From Collinsella provencensis (GTDB taxonomy: Bacteria > Actinomycetota > Coriobacteriia > Coriobacteriales > Coriobacteriaceae), in NCBI RefSeq assembly GCF_900199705.1, contig NZ_LT904908.1, positions 798,530 through 862,529 of the forward strand: 64,000 bases of DNA, read 5' to 3'. The position numbers were made by a program, and so were the translations under genes. Positions within the stretch are counted from its first letter, which is position 1. Each line of letters starts with the position of its first letter. Positions 16,663 to 24,404 of the stretch are shown here, piece by piece. The notes under the pieces were generated by a model. That model saw nothing but the letters and a program-made list of their open reading frames with translations, was not told the origin of the DNA and searched no databases.

Positions 16663-17244
16663 TCAGCCACGCCCCGAAAGCGTCTTATATAGTTCGGGGT
16701 TGGACTTGTAGAGTGCGTTCTGTTGAGACAACGGCATTGCTCGGAACTGCTCTTGGGTGATGTGCGTGTCAAGAGGTAGGTTCTTCTTCGGAGTCTTGGT
16801 TGCAAGACGCTTCTCTACTTCTGCTTTGACGGAAGCCTTGAAAGCGTTGTCCAGACGGTTGATGTTGTCCATCATCTCGTCCGCGTCCTCGGCAACAACC
16901 ATGTCCACGAGTTGAGCGGAAATGCCCCTGTCGGCGAGGATTTGAGAAGCGGTAGCCTTGTTCTCTGCGAGTGCGAGTTCCTTTTCCTTGGCTTCGATTG
17001 CCTTCTCTCGCTGCTCAAGTTCATACTGGAACTTCTGCTCCTCGTTCATCTGTGCGAGTTTTGCGGCTTCCTTTATCTTCGCTTGGCTCTTTCGCTCAGC
17101 CTTCTTCATCGCTTCGGAGACTCGCTTATCGCCCTCCTTCTGTAGGAGTTCGCGGACTTCCTCTTCCGTATAGGTGTGGGGTGTGGATTCCTGAGTCTCG
17201 GTTGCCTGAGTCTCTTGGGACTGGTTCACGGCTTCGTTTTCCAT
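16663..17244 (-). CDS. Capsid scaffolding protein (DUF4355-like)
   Basis: A 193-residue, strongly charged coiled-coil protein (about residues 45-110 rich in K, E, A, R, Q) with a short C-terminal region, directly upstream of the capsid gene. This matches phage scaffolding proteins annotated as DUF4355: Thr/Glu/Gln-rich N-terminus, YTEEEVRELLQKEGDKRVSEA and a coiled coil. The ATG at 17244 is preferred to the one at 17250 for spacing from AAAGGA. The 40-nt block at 17341 lies just upstream. Confidence 0.78.
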   Translation of the reverse strand: MENEAVNQSQETQATETQESTPHTYTEEEVRELLQKEGDKRVSEAMKKAERKSQAKIKEAAKLAQMNEEQKFQYELEQREKAIEAKEKELALAENKATASQILADRGISAQLVDMVVAEDADEMMDNINRLDNAFKASVKAEVEKRLATKTPKKNLPLDTHITQEQFRAMPLSQQNALYKSNPELYKTLSGRG

Positions 17245-17340
17245 AGTCATTTCCTTTCATTCGAGTTGCGGCGATACACCGCCCCTGCTAAATCAAAAGA
17301 GAGTTGAAGCGTTCTGCTCCCCCTCTCGTTCGTTCATCTG

Positions 17341-17380
17341 TATTTGAAAAAAGCGGGCTGTCTTTTATCGGGTTTAGCCC
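17341..17380 (-). repeat. Prophage 40-nt intergenic block, copy A
   Basis: One of four 40-nt blocks in prophage intergenic DNA (also 22187, 22754, 24251). On the minus strand it begins GGGC, carries GATAAAAG near the middle and ends TTTTTTCAAATA. TTGAAG lies 16 bases before GATAAA in this copy, so a promoter is possible. It precedes the scaffold-capsid operon. Confidence 0.6.
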
Positions 17381-17796
17381 TAACCCTTCAATGGAAGTTG
17401 TTCCAAGTCCCGCATGAGTTCGTGGACATACGAGTTTCCGCCCATCTTCTCGTAGGCTCGGAACTGAGCCTGTAGGTAGTCCAAGGTGCGGTAGTCGATG
17501 TATCCGAGTTCCATATACTCCTTGTGTCTATCGACTATCTTGCCTTTGATGCGGGAAATGCTCGCTTCCTTGAGGACTTGTGTATCCTCCTCGTTCTTCT
17601 CAACCTTCTCCAAGAGAGAGTCGAGTTTGGAGTTCAAGTTGTCTATCTTCGTCTTCTTCGTCTCTACGAAGTGGAACTGCTCGTTGAGGTAGCCAAGGAA
17701 CTTCACGATAGCGGCGATACAACCCGCCAATATCGAGCAAAATCCTATGAACTCCCCAAGAGTGTAGGTAGATATGAGTTCGAGCACGCTAATCAC
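17380..17796 (-). CDS. Small phage membrane protein, possibly holin-like
   Basis: A 138-residue protein with one N-terminal membrane segment (FIGFCSILAGCIAAIVKFLGYL, about residues 16-37), a charged coiled coil (about 45-85) and a conserved-looking C-terminus (YMELGYIDYRTLDYLQAQFRAYEKMGGNSYVHELM). The C-terminal pattern GYIxxxxLxxxxxxxxxYxxxGGNxYVxxL is found in small holin-like membrane proteins of Gram-positive phages. It overlaps the minor head gene by 8 bases, an odd place for lysis. A GTG at 17787 behind AGGTGA is an alternative start. Confidence 0.5.
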   Translation of the reverse strand: MISVLELISTYTLGEFIGFCSILAGCIAAIVKFLGYLNEQFHFVETKKTKIDNLNSKLDSLLEKVEKNEEDTQVLKEASISRIKGKIVDRHKEYMELGYIDYRTLDYLQAQFRAYEKMGGNSYVHELMRDLEQLPLKG

Positions 17797-18598
17797 CTAC
17801 AAGCGTGTAAGTGCAGGTGCAACGCGGGTGTACTGGTAGAAGTTTCTCAAGTTCCTCTAACGTGTATATCTCGCCGTTGTGCTCTTGGCACTCGTGGCAG
17901 CAAGTAGGAGACGCTAAGAACTTGCCCTTGGTGAAGCCGTACTCCTTGTATCGTTGAGTCTGTGCGTAGACTTGGGCGTGTGCGGTTTCCGTGCGTACAA
18001 GGCGGAATGCGTTCTCGCGGCTAACCTCAAGTTTGTCGCTCATTGCCTTCGCTATCTCCCAATGGGACTTGCCTTGAACTAAAGCGTCTGAGAGTGCCTT
18101 CTTGATTTGGGGCATTAGTTTCTGCTTGTCGTTCCAAACCCTATCTGAGAAGTTCTTGCCATCCAGACACCATACTTGGTTGACTATCTGCTTGCCGTCT
18201 ATGGCGTGGGCGTTCATAAGTGCCGTGTTGACGGCTGATGTAGTGGCTACGATGTTGGAATCAACTATGTCCAGCGTCTCTTGGTACGCCTTGACTATCG
18301 CTGGTTCCGTGATTCGTATCTGCTCGCGTCCGAGTACCTTTAGACGCTCGTTTATCTCCTCCAAGAGTTCCCAATAACGACGGTTGCGGTACAAGTCGTT
18401 CGCTTGGATAGGCTCGCCCGCTTCCTTCTGGGACTCAATCTTTGCGAACACCTCAAGTATCGAGTTGCGGAGTGCGGTTGCCTGTTCGTGATAGATAGCG
18501 GCTAGTTCCCTCTCGGTGTCCTTGTTGAGCCGATTGTAGGAGTTCTCTTGCTCTTCCTTGATTCTCTCCTGCCAGTAGTTATTCCGTCTCTTCGCCAT
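17789..18598 (-). CDS. Minor head protein, SPP1 gp7 / Mu F family
   Basis: A 269-residue protein. Its last 100 residues carry the phage Mu gpF/SPP1 gp7 signature: ISxAxxxAxRLVRTETAHAQVYAQTQRYKEYG, then CCHECQEHNGEIYTLEEL and PVHPRCTCTYTLV, whose cysteines and histidine probably bind metal. Such proteins bind the portal and are packaged in the capsid. It overlaps the end of the portal gene by 20 bases. Confidence 0.85.
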   Translation of the reverse strand: MAKRRNNYWQERIKEEQENSYNRLNKDTERELAAIYHEQATALRNSILEVFAKIESQKEAGEPIQANDLYRNRRYWELLEEINERLKVLGREQIRITEPAIVKAYQETLDIVDSNIVATTSAVNTALMNAHAIDGKQIVNQVWCLDGKNFSDRVWNDKQKLMPQIKKALSDALVQGKSHWEIAKAMSDKLEVSRENAFRLVRTETAHAQVYAQTQRYKEYGFTKGKFLASPTCCHECQEHNGEIYTLEELEKLLPVHPRCTCTYTLVGD

Positions 18599-19931
18599 TA
18601 GCCATCACCTGTTCAGCGGTGCCGTATGGGTCGAGATACGGTTCGTTCTGCTTCTCGATACGCTCAAGTTCCTGTGTAACGTCCTTGATGAACGGGATTT
18701 GAGAGAGTAGGGTTTCGTCGCTAACGAGTCCGCGTAGGCTGTTCACCATGTTCACAGTATCGAGGATGCTTGTTGGTAGGTTGTGCTTGAAGGAAACCTC
18801 CACGGGGCAAGCATCCGTATCAACGAGTTCGAGAATCGTGTTGATAAGCGAGATACGCTTCTGCAACGCCTTGCGGAAACGTGCTTCGATGTTCGAAGCG
18901 ATGTTGTTGAAGCCAACCAACTTGAACTGTAGTGCGATGCCGGAACTAACGCCGTTGTTGAACTCCTCGCTTGAGAAGTCCGGCGAGTTGCTAACCGTGT
19001 GAATGGAAGAGTTGATGTTGTCTAATAGGTTCTGGATTTGGGTGTCGCTGATGTTCTTGGTGAGATAGGAAACGTCGCTCTCGCCGTCGATGATGATTGT
19101 GCGGTTCGCCTTCATCTCAGCCAAGTCCTCAGATGTGGCGTCGAGGTTCTTGAGAACCATGTAGGCGTCAACGAACGCCGCGAAGTCGTTCACCTCGTCG
19201 GATAGGAGTGCGTTGTAGGCGTCCTGTAGCGAGATGATGGGTTCGAAGATGGGCGTGTTCTCCTTGTTCAAGTCGAATACTACGAACGGTACCTCCTTGA
19301 AGTAGTGCGGTTCGACTTCCAAGAGGGTGAAGTTGTTGAACGTGTTGGTGCTCTCGTAATGGTAGATATCGGAGTCGGTGTAAACGTCAACGCCCCAAAC
19401 CTCGGGTGCCGTCTCGTCCTGCCAGTTCTGAATCGGGTAATAGTAGATTGCGAAGAGCAAGTCTTCATCCAAGTCGTTCGAGTAGATTGGAACGACTGAG
19501 CGTGCGTCCACGTTCTTGAAACGGTTCTCGTTGTCCTCGTTCACGTAGCAGAGTTCAAACGCGATGCCGTTTACAAGAGCATCTTGTAAGAACTCGGAGT
19601 CCGTGTTGATTACGTCGTTGCCGTTGAGAACGTCTTGGATGTTGCTAATATCCGCCCTGTCAATCCCAACGTAGGAGACGGGATTGCCAGTTAGATATCC
19701 TTGGAAGTTCTCAACGATAGTCTTGCAGTAGTTCTTTACGATTCTGTTGTTGGGACGGGATGGGTCTGGGTTCGTGCGGTTCATGATAGCCTGTCCGCGT
19801 CCCTCGAAGTACCCGTTGGCACGTTCGAGCATTGGAACTACCTTCTCTTGGTGCTTGCGGATTACCTTGCCGATGATTTGCGGGGTGAGTTCATCACCCT
19901 TGTCGAATAGAATCTTGTAAATCGTTCTCAC
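18579..19931 (-). CDS. Portal protein, SPP1 gp6 family
   Basis: A 450-residue portal with the family pattern: NRIVKNYCKTIVENFQGYLTGNPVSY near the N-terminus, ANDxxxFLQDALVNGIAFELCYVN, PHYFKEVPFVVFDLNKE, DAYNALLSDEVNDFAAFVDAYMVL and SGIALQFKLVGFNNIAS. It forms the dodecameric ring through which DNA is packaged. The start is a GTG three bases after the terminase stop; AAGGG abuts the start codon, so initiation probably depends on translational coupling to the terminase. Confidence 0.92.
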   Translation of the reverse strand: MRTIYKILFDKGDELTPQIIGKVIRKHQEKVVPMLERANGYFEGRGQAIMNRTNPDPSRPNNRIVKNYCKTIVENFQGYLTGNPVSYVGIDRADISNIQDVLNGNDVINTDSEFLQDALVNGIAFELCYVNEDNENRFKNVDARSVVPIYSNDLDEDLLFAIYYYPIQNWQDETAPEVWGVDVYTDSDIYHYESTNTFNNFTLLEVEPHYFKEVPFVVFDLNKENTPIFEPIISLQDAYNALLSDEVNDFAAFVDAYMVLKNLDATSEDLAEMKANRTIIIDGESDVSYLTKNISDTQIQNLLDNINSSIHTVSNSPDFSSEEFNNGVSSGIALQFKLVGFNNIASNIEARFRKALQKRISLINTILELVDTDACPVEVSFKHNLPTSILDTVNMVNSLRGLVSDETLLSQIPFIKDVTQELERIEKQNEPYLDPYGTAEQVMANGEETE

Positions 19932-19934
19932 CCC

Positions 19935-21173
19935 TTATAACGAGTATTTCGGTAGTGTCTTTAGACGGTGCTTGTGCTCGCAACATTGGAGCGAGTACCT
20001 AAGTGCGTCTATGGCGTGGTTGTAGGCGTCTATAGGCTCGTTCACGTACTCGCCCGTTGACTTGTCCTTCTTCCACGAATAGTTCTCCAACTCTTCCAAG
20101 AGGTTGAAGCAGGAAGAGTCAACTACTATCTCGTATTGCTGTAGTTTCTGGATGCCCTGTAGAACTGAGCCTTGTCCTTTGGCGGCGGGCTTGATGCGGG
20201 TTATCCCCGCACGCTTTATTTCCTCTATAGACTTCATCTCAGCGGAGTCAGCGACGATGGTTGACTTGGATAGCCCCATCACTTTTAGTTGTGCGGCTAT
20301 CTCGTCGTTCAGAAGCCCAGTCTTGAAGAACTCTCGGATTACGTAGAGTTTGGAGTTGTCTTCGTCCAATAGGCAATCGACAATGGCTGTCGGGTCGTTG
20401 ACGAAGCCGAAGTCCAAGCCTACGAGATGCTGATATCCGTGCTTGCTCAGTTCCGCTATATCAAGTTCTTCTGAGCGGTAGTTGGTGATTATCTGCTTCG
20501 ATAGCGAACCCCATTCCCCGAGAGTGTAGACGCGGTAGTAATAGGGATTCGTCCGCTCATAGTTTTCAAGTGTCTCGATTGTCTCTTGGTTGAGAAAGGG
20601 ATTGTCCTTGTAAGTCGTGCGGCTGATGATACAGTTGGGTTCTCTACAACCGTCTTCGAAGAAGTGCTTGAAGAGCCAGTTGGCTTTCGATACGGGGTTG
20701 CTCATAAGAACGACTTGATTGAGCAACTTACCCTTTCCACGGGTACGCTGTAGCAACTGTGAGTAATCGTCAAAGGTTATCTCAGACGCTTCCTCAATGA
20801 GAATGTCGTTGATATCGGGTATCGACTTGACTTTCTCGAAATCGTCAAGCCCCATCAAGAGGAAACGGCTACCGTTGGTAAGTCGCACCTCCATAGTCGT
20901 TTGGTTGATGGTGCAAAGTTGCTTTACCTTGAACTGTCCAAGAGTCCTGAGCAAGTCTTCCCAACAAGAGCGGCGAACGTCAACCGCACTCTTGCGGACA
21001 ATCAATATCTTTCTGTTGGGTTCGGACAACGCACGGTACACGGCTCTCTGAAACGAGAAGTAGGACTTGCCTGAGCCGCCACCGCCTAAGAGTAGTATTA
21101 CCCTGTGTTCGTTGTCCAAGAGCAAGGGTAGAAAAGCCGGTGCGAACACTCGGCGGGATATTCTGATGTTCAT
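19935..21173 (-). CDS. Terminase large subunit (PBSX family)
   Basis: A 412-residue terminase with Walker A LLGGGGSGKSY (about residues 29-39), Walker B DILIEEASE, a coupling motif VLMSNPVSKANWLFKHFF and C-terminal nuclease aspartates (VGLDFGFVNDPTAIVDC and NHAIDALRYSLQ). It pumps DNA into the prohead and cuts the concatemer. The ATG at 21173 is chosen over an in-frame TTG at 21179. It follows the small subunit after 11 bases. Confidence 0.95.
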   Translation of the reverse strand: MNIRISRRVFAPAFLPLLLDNEHRVILLLGGGGSGKSYFSFQRAVYRALSEPNRKILIVRKSAVDVRRSCWEDLLRTLGQFKVKQLCTINQTTMEVRLTNGSRFLLMGLDDFEKVKSIPDINDILIEEASEITFDDYSQLLQRTRGKGKLLNQVVLMSNPVSKANWLFKHFFEDGCREPNCIISRTTYKDNPFLNQETIETLENYERTNPYYYRVYTLGEWGSLSKQIITNYRSEELDIAELSKHGYQHLVGLDFGFVNDPTAIVDCLLDEDNSKLYVIREFFKTGLLNDEIAAQLKVMGLSKSTIVADSAEMKSIEEIKRAGITRIKPAAKGQGSVLQGIQKLQQYEIVVDSSCFNLLEELENYSWKKDKSTGEYVNEPIDAYNHAIDALRYSLQCCEHKHRLKTLPKYSL

Positions 21174-21184
21174 AGGCAACGCCC

Positions 21185-21616
21185 TTAGTCCGTAAGCGTT
21201 ACCTCTATGGTTGAGTTGGAATCAACCTTGTAGTTCTCGGTGTAGAATCCGCCCATCTTGTTGAGCAGGTCGATAGCCTTGAGCCTGTCGCTGTTGGAGT
21301 TCTCTTCGTTGAACGCAATCTCTCTGAGATTGAAGATTGTCTCGTTGCGGCGGATGGTTTGCGATTCCTCCACCTTCTTCTCCAACTTCTCAATCTGCTT
21401 TTGGACGGCTGGTTTGTGGCGGTACTCGTATGCTTGGCTTCTGATTGTCGTGGTACTCGGTAAGTCGGATTCATCCCTGTCGGGGTGAATCTCCAACCAA
21501 AGTCGGCGGTATGCGGCACTCGCGTTATAGCCGCACTCCAAGACATATAGTTCCGCAAACCGCTTGTTCTTCCTCGCGGTAGTCCAATCGTTCAAAGTGC
21601 TTTTGGTTCCTGCCAA
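21185..21616 (-). CDS. Terminase small subunit
   Basis: A 143-residue protein with an N-terminal DNA-binding region (RFAELYVLECGYNASAAYRRL) of the terminase small subunit type, in which a helix-turn-helix follows xxFxxxYxxxxNAxxAYxxAG, and a long coiled coil (KQIEKLEKKVEESQTIRRNETIFNLREIAF). A TTG start at 21616 is preferred because AGGAGG lies eight bases before it. Located directly upstream of the large subunit; it would recognise the packaging site. Confidence 0.8.
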   Translation of the reverse strand: MAGTKSTLNDWTTARKNKRFAELYVLECGYNASAAYRRLWLEIHPDRDESDLPSTTTIRSQAYEYRHKPAVQKQIEKLEKKVEESQTIRRNETIFNLREIAFNEENSNSDRLKAIDLLNKMGGFYTENYKVDSNSTIEVTLTD

Positions 21617-21633
21617 TCGCCGCACCTCCTAAC

Positions 21634-22086
21634 TTAGTATTCGTATACCTCGAAGCACTCTTGGTACTTCCAATAGGGCAATAGGTAGAGGGAAATGTAC
21701 TTATAACCATCGTCCTTCGTCACCTTGCGGAACGATTCGAACCTAACCAAGTGGCGTAAGTTCTCCGCACTTATGGCGATGAACCTGTCAGTTTGGTTCG
21801 GGTCAACGAAGCAGAAGTAATCGGCCTTGGAAGTCCAAAGCCAACTCTTATGGGTGCCGTAGTAGTTCGTGACGCTATCCTCCAACGCGAGGTTTCCGGT
21901 TTCAGCGAAGCGGTAATCAGTCTTCACTTCGTATGTAAGCCCGTCTGCGGCTATCAAATCAACGTCTTGGGCTTGGTACTCGGATTCCTCGCTCAAGTCT
22001 CTTATTTCGGCTCCTATGGCTTCGAAGTATCCCTTTACAACTCTCTCGCCAACCTTGCCCCTCTTCTTATCATCTGTAAAAGACAT
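21634..22086 (-). CDS. PD-(D/E)XK-type nuclease-like phage protein
   Basis: A 150-residue protein with GKVGERVVKGYFEAIGAEIRDLS, YQAQDVDLIAADGLTYEVKTDYRFAETGNLALE, which matches the restriction-endonuclease-like fold: a glutamate in the first helix, then D-V-D and E-V-K. Related small proteins in phages are often annotated Holliday-junction-resolvase-like. It is next to the terminase and may help resolve concatemers for packaging. The ATG at 22086 follows AAGGAGAAAC; a longer upstream frame is not supported. Confidence 0.65.
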   Translation of the reverse strand: MSFTDDKKRGKVGERVVKGYFEAIGAEIRDLSEESEYQAQDVDLIAADGLTYEVKTDYRFAETGNLALEDSVTNYYGTHKSWLWTSKADYFCFVDPNQTDRFIAISAENLRHLVRFESFRKVTKDDGYKYISLYLLPYWKYQECFEVYEY

Positions 22087-22123
22087 CTCAATGTTTCTCC
22101 TTTTCCTTTTTCCTGAGCAATAG

Positions 22124-22153
22124 AAAAGGGCAGAGGTGTTAGCCCCTGCCCTC
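22124..22153 (-). terminator. Terminator upstream of the nuclease gene
   Basis: On the minus strand AGGGCAGGGG pairs with CCTCTGCCCT and is followed by TTTT. It lies between block B (22187) and the nuclease ribosome-binding site, so transcripts starting at the block meet it before the gene. Confidence 0.8.
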
Positions 22154-22186
22154 TCCAAGAGAAACAGCAGATATGACTGCTGTACC

Positions 22187-22226
22187 TATTTGAAAAAACT
22201 AGACTTGCTTTTATCGACTATCGCCC
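22187..22226 (-). repeat. Prophage 40-nt intergenic block, copy B
   Basis: It shares TATTTGAAAAAA and CTTTTATCG at the same spacing with copy A (plus-strand reading), and GCCC at the end. It overlaps the last codons of the ribbon-helix-helix gene at 22218 and is followed, in the leftward direction, by a terminator and then the nuclease gene. Confidence 0.6.
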
Positions 22227-22619
22227 GTTTAGGCAGTGAGCCACGCGGGCGGCATAGGAGTGCTTGACGCTCGGGTTCTCACGCTTGTTCTTCTCGAAAT
22301 CGTTCTTGAGGTGTAGTTCACGCTCCCCAAGAGTACGCCAGTAATCGGGTTCCTTTGAGAGTCCGTCGCGGTAGGACTCGTAGAACTTGGCCGCGTCATC
22401 GAGCGTGGCGGGTTCGATTTCATCGAGTGCGTTGAAGCCTACGGACTTTAGGAACTTCACGAAGTCGCTTGCGGCGAATACCGTCTCCTTGCGGTTGAGT
22501 TCCATGGAGATAAGGTTGCGGCACGCTTCGCTTACGTTCATCTCGTTTGCCTGTGCGAACGCTTCAATCTTCGCCTTCATGGAGTCGGATACGCGGAGTT
22601 GGATAGTGTTGTTCATCAT
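22218..22619 (-). CDS. Ribbon-helix-helix domain protein
   Basis: A 133-residue protein whose first 45 residues (NTIQLRVSDSMKAKIEAFAQANEMNVSEACRNLISMELN) form a ribbon-helix-helix DNA-binding domain of the CopG/Arc type. The remaining 85 residues are helical and charged without a recognised domain. The ATG at 22619 is used; an upstream extension overlaps a terminator and has no ribosome-binding site. It may be a regulator of prophage genes and one candidate to bind the repeated DNA motifs here. Confidence 0.7.
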   Translation of the reverse strand: MMNNTIQLRVSDSMKAKIEAFAQANEMNVSEACRNLISMELNRKETVFAASDFVKFLKSVGFNALDEIEPATLDDAAKFYESYRDGLSKEPDYWRTLGERELHLKNDFEKNKRENPSVKHSYAARVAHCLNGR

Positions 22620-22667
22620 CGTTTCTTTCCTTTCGCTGTAGTGATTTGTATTACCTCTTTCCCCCAA

Positions 22668-22702
22668 ATAAAAAGGAAGGACGGCGGTGAAACCGTCCCT
22701 CC
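22668..22702 (-). terminator. Terminator between block C and the RHH gene
   Basis: On the minus strand GGAGGGACGG pairs with CCGTCCTTCC (one G-U pair) across an eight-base loop and is followed by TTTTT. It lies 40 to 50 bases after block C and before the 22619 start. Confidence 0.85.
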
Positions 22703-22753
22703 CCAACAGAAAGGAAAGAGGTAAATAGCAAATGGCAGTTCGCTATTCACTTA

Positions 22754-22793
22754 TATATGAAAGTTGGGCTATGTTTTTTAGCCTGTTATGCCC
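22754..22793 (-). repeat. Prophage 40-nt intergenic block, copy C
   Basis: It shares TGAAAGTTGGGCTATG and a following T-run with copy D. In this copy AAAGTTGGGC pairs with GCCCAACTTT, so it can also fold as a hairpin with a 22-base loop. Located between the PH-like gene (22845) and the RHH gene. Confidence 0.65.
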
Positions 22794-22844
22794 AACTTTT
22801 CTGAACTTTTTTCCAAGAGACTCAAGTAGTAAGTCCCCGTGCGG

Positions 22845-23291
22845 CTAAGCCTTCTTCATGAGTTGGCGTGCCTTCATAACGAGTCGTTGGGCTTCGCTAA
22901 CCTTCTTGCGTCCAACCTCCAACGCCCAGAGGAAGTCTTCACCTTCGACGGTGATGAACTTGTTTCCGCCCGTCTTCTTCTTGGCGGCGAAAGCGAACAC
23001 GCCAAGCATGAGCAAGCGGGTAGCCGTCACGCGGGACTGTAGTTCCTCCCCGTCCTCAAGCGTGATTGACTGGATTTCGCCCCAAGTTGCGATACCGGAC
23101 TCTTCTTCGTTGTTAGTCACCTTGTACTCGATACCGTTCTCGCGGAGGAACAAGGTTGCAGTCATATCGTCGCTGAACATGAACTGGACAACCTTGCCGT
23201 ACTTCTCAACCTTCTCCAACTCACCCTGTTTCTTGGCTTCTTTGCGGGCTTGCTTCTCCTCGCGTGACTCCTTGTTTCCGAATAGTCCCAT
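22845..23291 (-). CDS. Prophage protein with PH-like domain
   Basis: A 148-residue protein: a Lys/Glu-rich helical N-terminus (about 1-30), then a strand-rich domain ending VTATRLLMLGVFAFAAKKKTGGNKFITVEGEDFLWALEVGRKK. The TRLxxLGVFAxAxKKKtG...ltve...f pattern appears in bacterial proteins with PH-like domains. The helix LLMLGVFAFAA may touch membrane. The ATG at 23291 follows GGAAGG. Function unknown. Confidence 0.6.
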   Translation of the reverse strand: MGLFGNKESREEKQARKEAKKQGELEKVEKYGKVVQFMFSDDMTATLFLRENGIEYKVTNNEEESGIATWGEIQSITLEDGEELQSRVTATRLLMLGVFAFAAKKKTGGNKFITVEGEDFLWALEVGRKKVSEAQRLVMKARQLMKKA

Positions 23292-23307
23292 AATCGTTTC
23301 CTTCCCT

Positions 23308-23922
23308 CTAATAGACGTAGTTTCCAAACCCTATTTGATTGGCTTGCGTAGCAAGCCCCGCTTTCGGCTTGTCCGAAAGCGAATAAACAGTCTCATTATA
23401 AGTCTCAGTCTCAGTTTCAGTATCAGTCAAAGTATCAGTACCAGTCTCAGTATCAGTTACAGTATCAGTATCAGTTACATATGTTGGACAAGTTGGACAG
23501 TTGGACACCTCGTTTGATAGTAGTTCTGGGTAATCCTTCTTGATAATCCCAAGTCTGTAAGAGACGGTGCTCTTAGGGATATCGAGTTGTTGTTCGATTT
23601 CCCGCACGCTCATACCCTCGTTGACAAGTTCGGCTATTTCGTCAAGCCGCAAATCCTTTGCTTTGTACTCTCTTTTGGATTCCCTACTCAACTCGTATCT
23701 TTCTTGGTTCTTTAGTGCGGACTGTTGGAGTTGCTTTAGCATCACCTTTATCATCTTGTTGTCCGTGGTGGTGTCCCCGCTCAAGACTGTCTGTATCGCC
23801 GCGATTGCGAACTCCCCTGCGAGTTCCGTATCGTCCTCGTAGAGCATTTCAATCTGTTCGAGGACGGAACTATATATAACCGCACTGTCGCGGCAAGCGT
23901 CTAAGTTGAAGTCAGTAATCAT
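23308..23922 (-). CDS. Phage protein with HTH domain and Thr-Asp/Glu repeat tail
   Basis: A 204-residue protein. Residues 1-85 resemble the DUF6291-type N-terminus of phage replication or regulatory proteins (IYSSVLEQIEMLYEDDTELAGEFAIAAIQTVLSGD). Residues about 85-135 contain a helix-turn-helix (LDEIAELVNEGMSVREIEQQLDIPKSTVSYRLG). Then comes a Thr-Asp/Glu dipeptide tract from imperfect CAGTNT-type DNA repeats (23400-23481) and a short end. It could regulate early genes or open an origin. ACAACTGAATATAGGAAGG precedes the start. Confidence 0.65.
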   Translation of the reverse strand: MITDFNLDACRDSAVIYSSVLEQIEMLYEDDTELAGEFAIAAIQTVLSGDTTTDNKMIKVMLKQLQQSALKNQERYELSRESKREYKAKDLRLDEIAELVNEGMSVREIEQQLDIPKSTVSYRLGIIKKDYPELLSNEVSNCPTCPTYVTDTDTVTDTETGTDTLTDTETETETYNETVYSLSDKPKAGLATQANQIGFGNYVY

Positions 23923-23963
23923 TACCCGTTTCCTTCCTATATTCAGTTGTCAATATTCGGTTG

Positions 23964-24134
23964 TTAGTCGGCTAAGCGTTCACGGATAGCACGGCGGATG
24001 AACTCACCGCTTGAGATTCCCTCTTGCTTTGCGGCTTCACGAACTTCCTCTCTCAACTCTCTTGGAAGTTCGACGGAGAGACTGATTAGTTTCTCGTAAC
24101 GCTTCGCCCAGTATTCCTTCTGCTTCTCGTTCAT
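23964..24134 (-). CDS. Small ribbon-helix-helix protein
   Basis: A 56-residue protein, MNEKQKEYWAKRYEKLISLS then VELPRELREEVREAAKQEGI and SSGEFIRRAIRERLAD. The ISLSVELPRELREEVREAA strand-helix and the SxGEFIRRAIRERL second helix are a classical CopG/Arc fold. The ATG at 24134 is preceded by GAAAGGAGAAAC. It follows block D and a terminator. It is the only gene in the prophage that resembles a small stand-alone repressor. Confidence 0.75.
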   Translation of the reverse strand: MNEKQKEYWAKRYEKLISLSVELPRELREEVREAAKQEGISSGEFIRRAIRERLAD

Positions 24135-24177
24135 TGCTGTTTCTCCTTTCGGTATTTGCCCAAAGTTTCCAGCCTGA

Positions 24178-24212
24178 AAAAAAAAGAGGAAGTCCCGAAA
24201 CGAGACTCCCCC
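24178..24212 (-). terminator. Terminator between block D and the small RHH gene
   Basis: On the minus strand GGGAGTCTCG pairs with CGGGACTTCC across TTT, followed by nine T residues. It lies about 40 bases after block D and 45 bases before the RHH start. Confidence 0.85.
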
Positions 24213-24250
24213 TTCTCAGGAAGGAAAAGGCATATTTGGTTGTTCACTAT

Positions 24251-24290
24251 GTATTGAAAGTTGGGCTATGGTTTTTATACTGTCTTGCCC
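24251..24290 (-). repeat. Prophage 40-nt intergenic block, copy D
   Basis: Nearly identical to copy C over TTGAAAGTTGGGCTATGG-type sequence (plus-strand reading). On the minus strand TTGAGA lies 16 bases before TATAAA, so in this copy a promoter is plausible. It sits after the terminator of the 24405 gene and before that of the small RHH gene. Confidence 0.65.
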
Positions 24291-24374
24291 AGAAATCTCA
24301 AACTTTTTTTCTAAGTCTATTCTACCCAGCGGGGTTTCAAGTGCCAACCGTGAAACGGGTACCTACGATAAGAG

Positions 24375-24398
24375 AAGGGGGCGTTGCCGCCCCCTCTT
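24375..24398 (-). terminator. Terminator after the integrase operon
   Basis: On the minus strand GGGGGCG pairs with CGCCCCC around GCAA, with flanking AGAG/CTCT pairing, seven bases past the stop of the 24405-24998 gene. There is no long T-run, so it may be weak. Confidence 0.65.
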
Positions 24399-24404
24399 CA
24401 AGAA

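Noticed and set aside
23395-23485. CRISPR-like array suggested by regular short repeats
   Set aside because: The repeats are six-base units without spacers and lie inside a coding frame, encoding Thr-Asp/Glu. No cas gene is present in the window.
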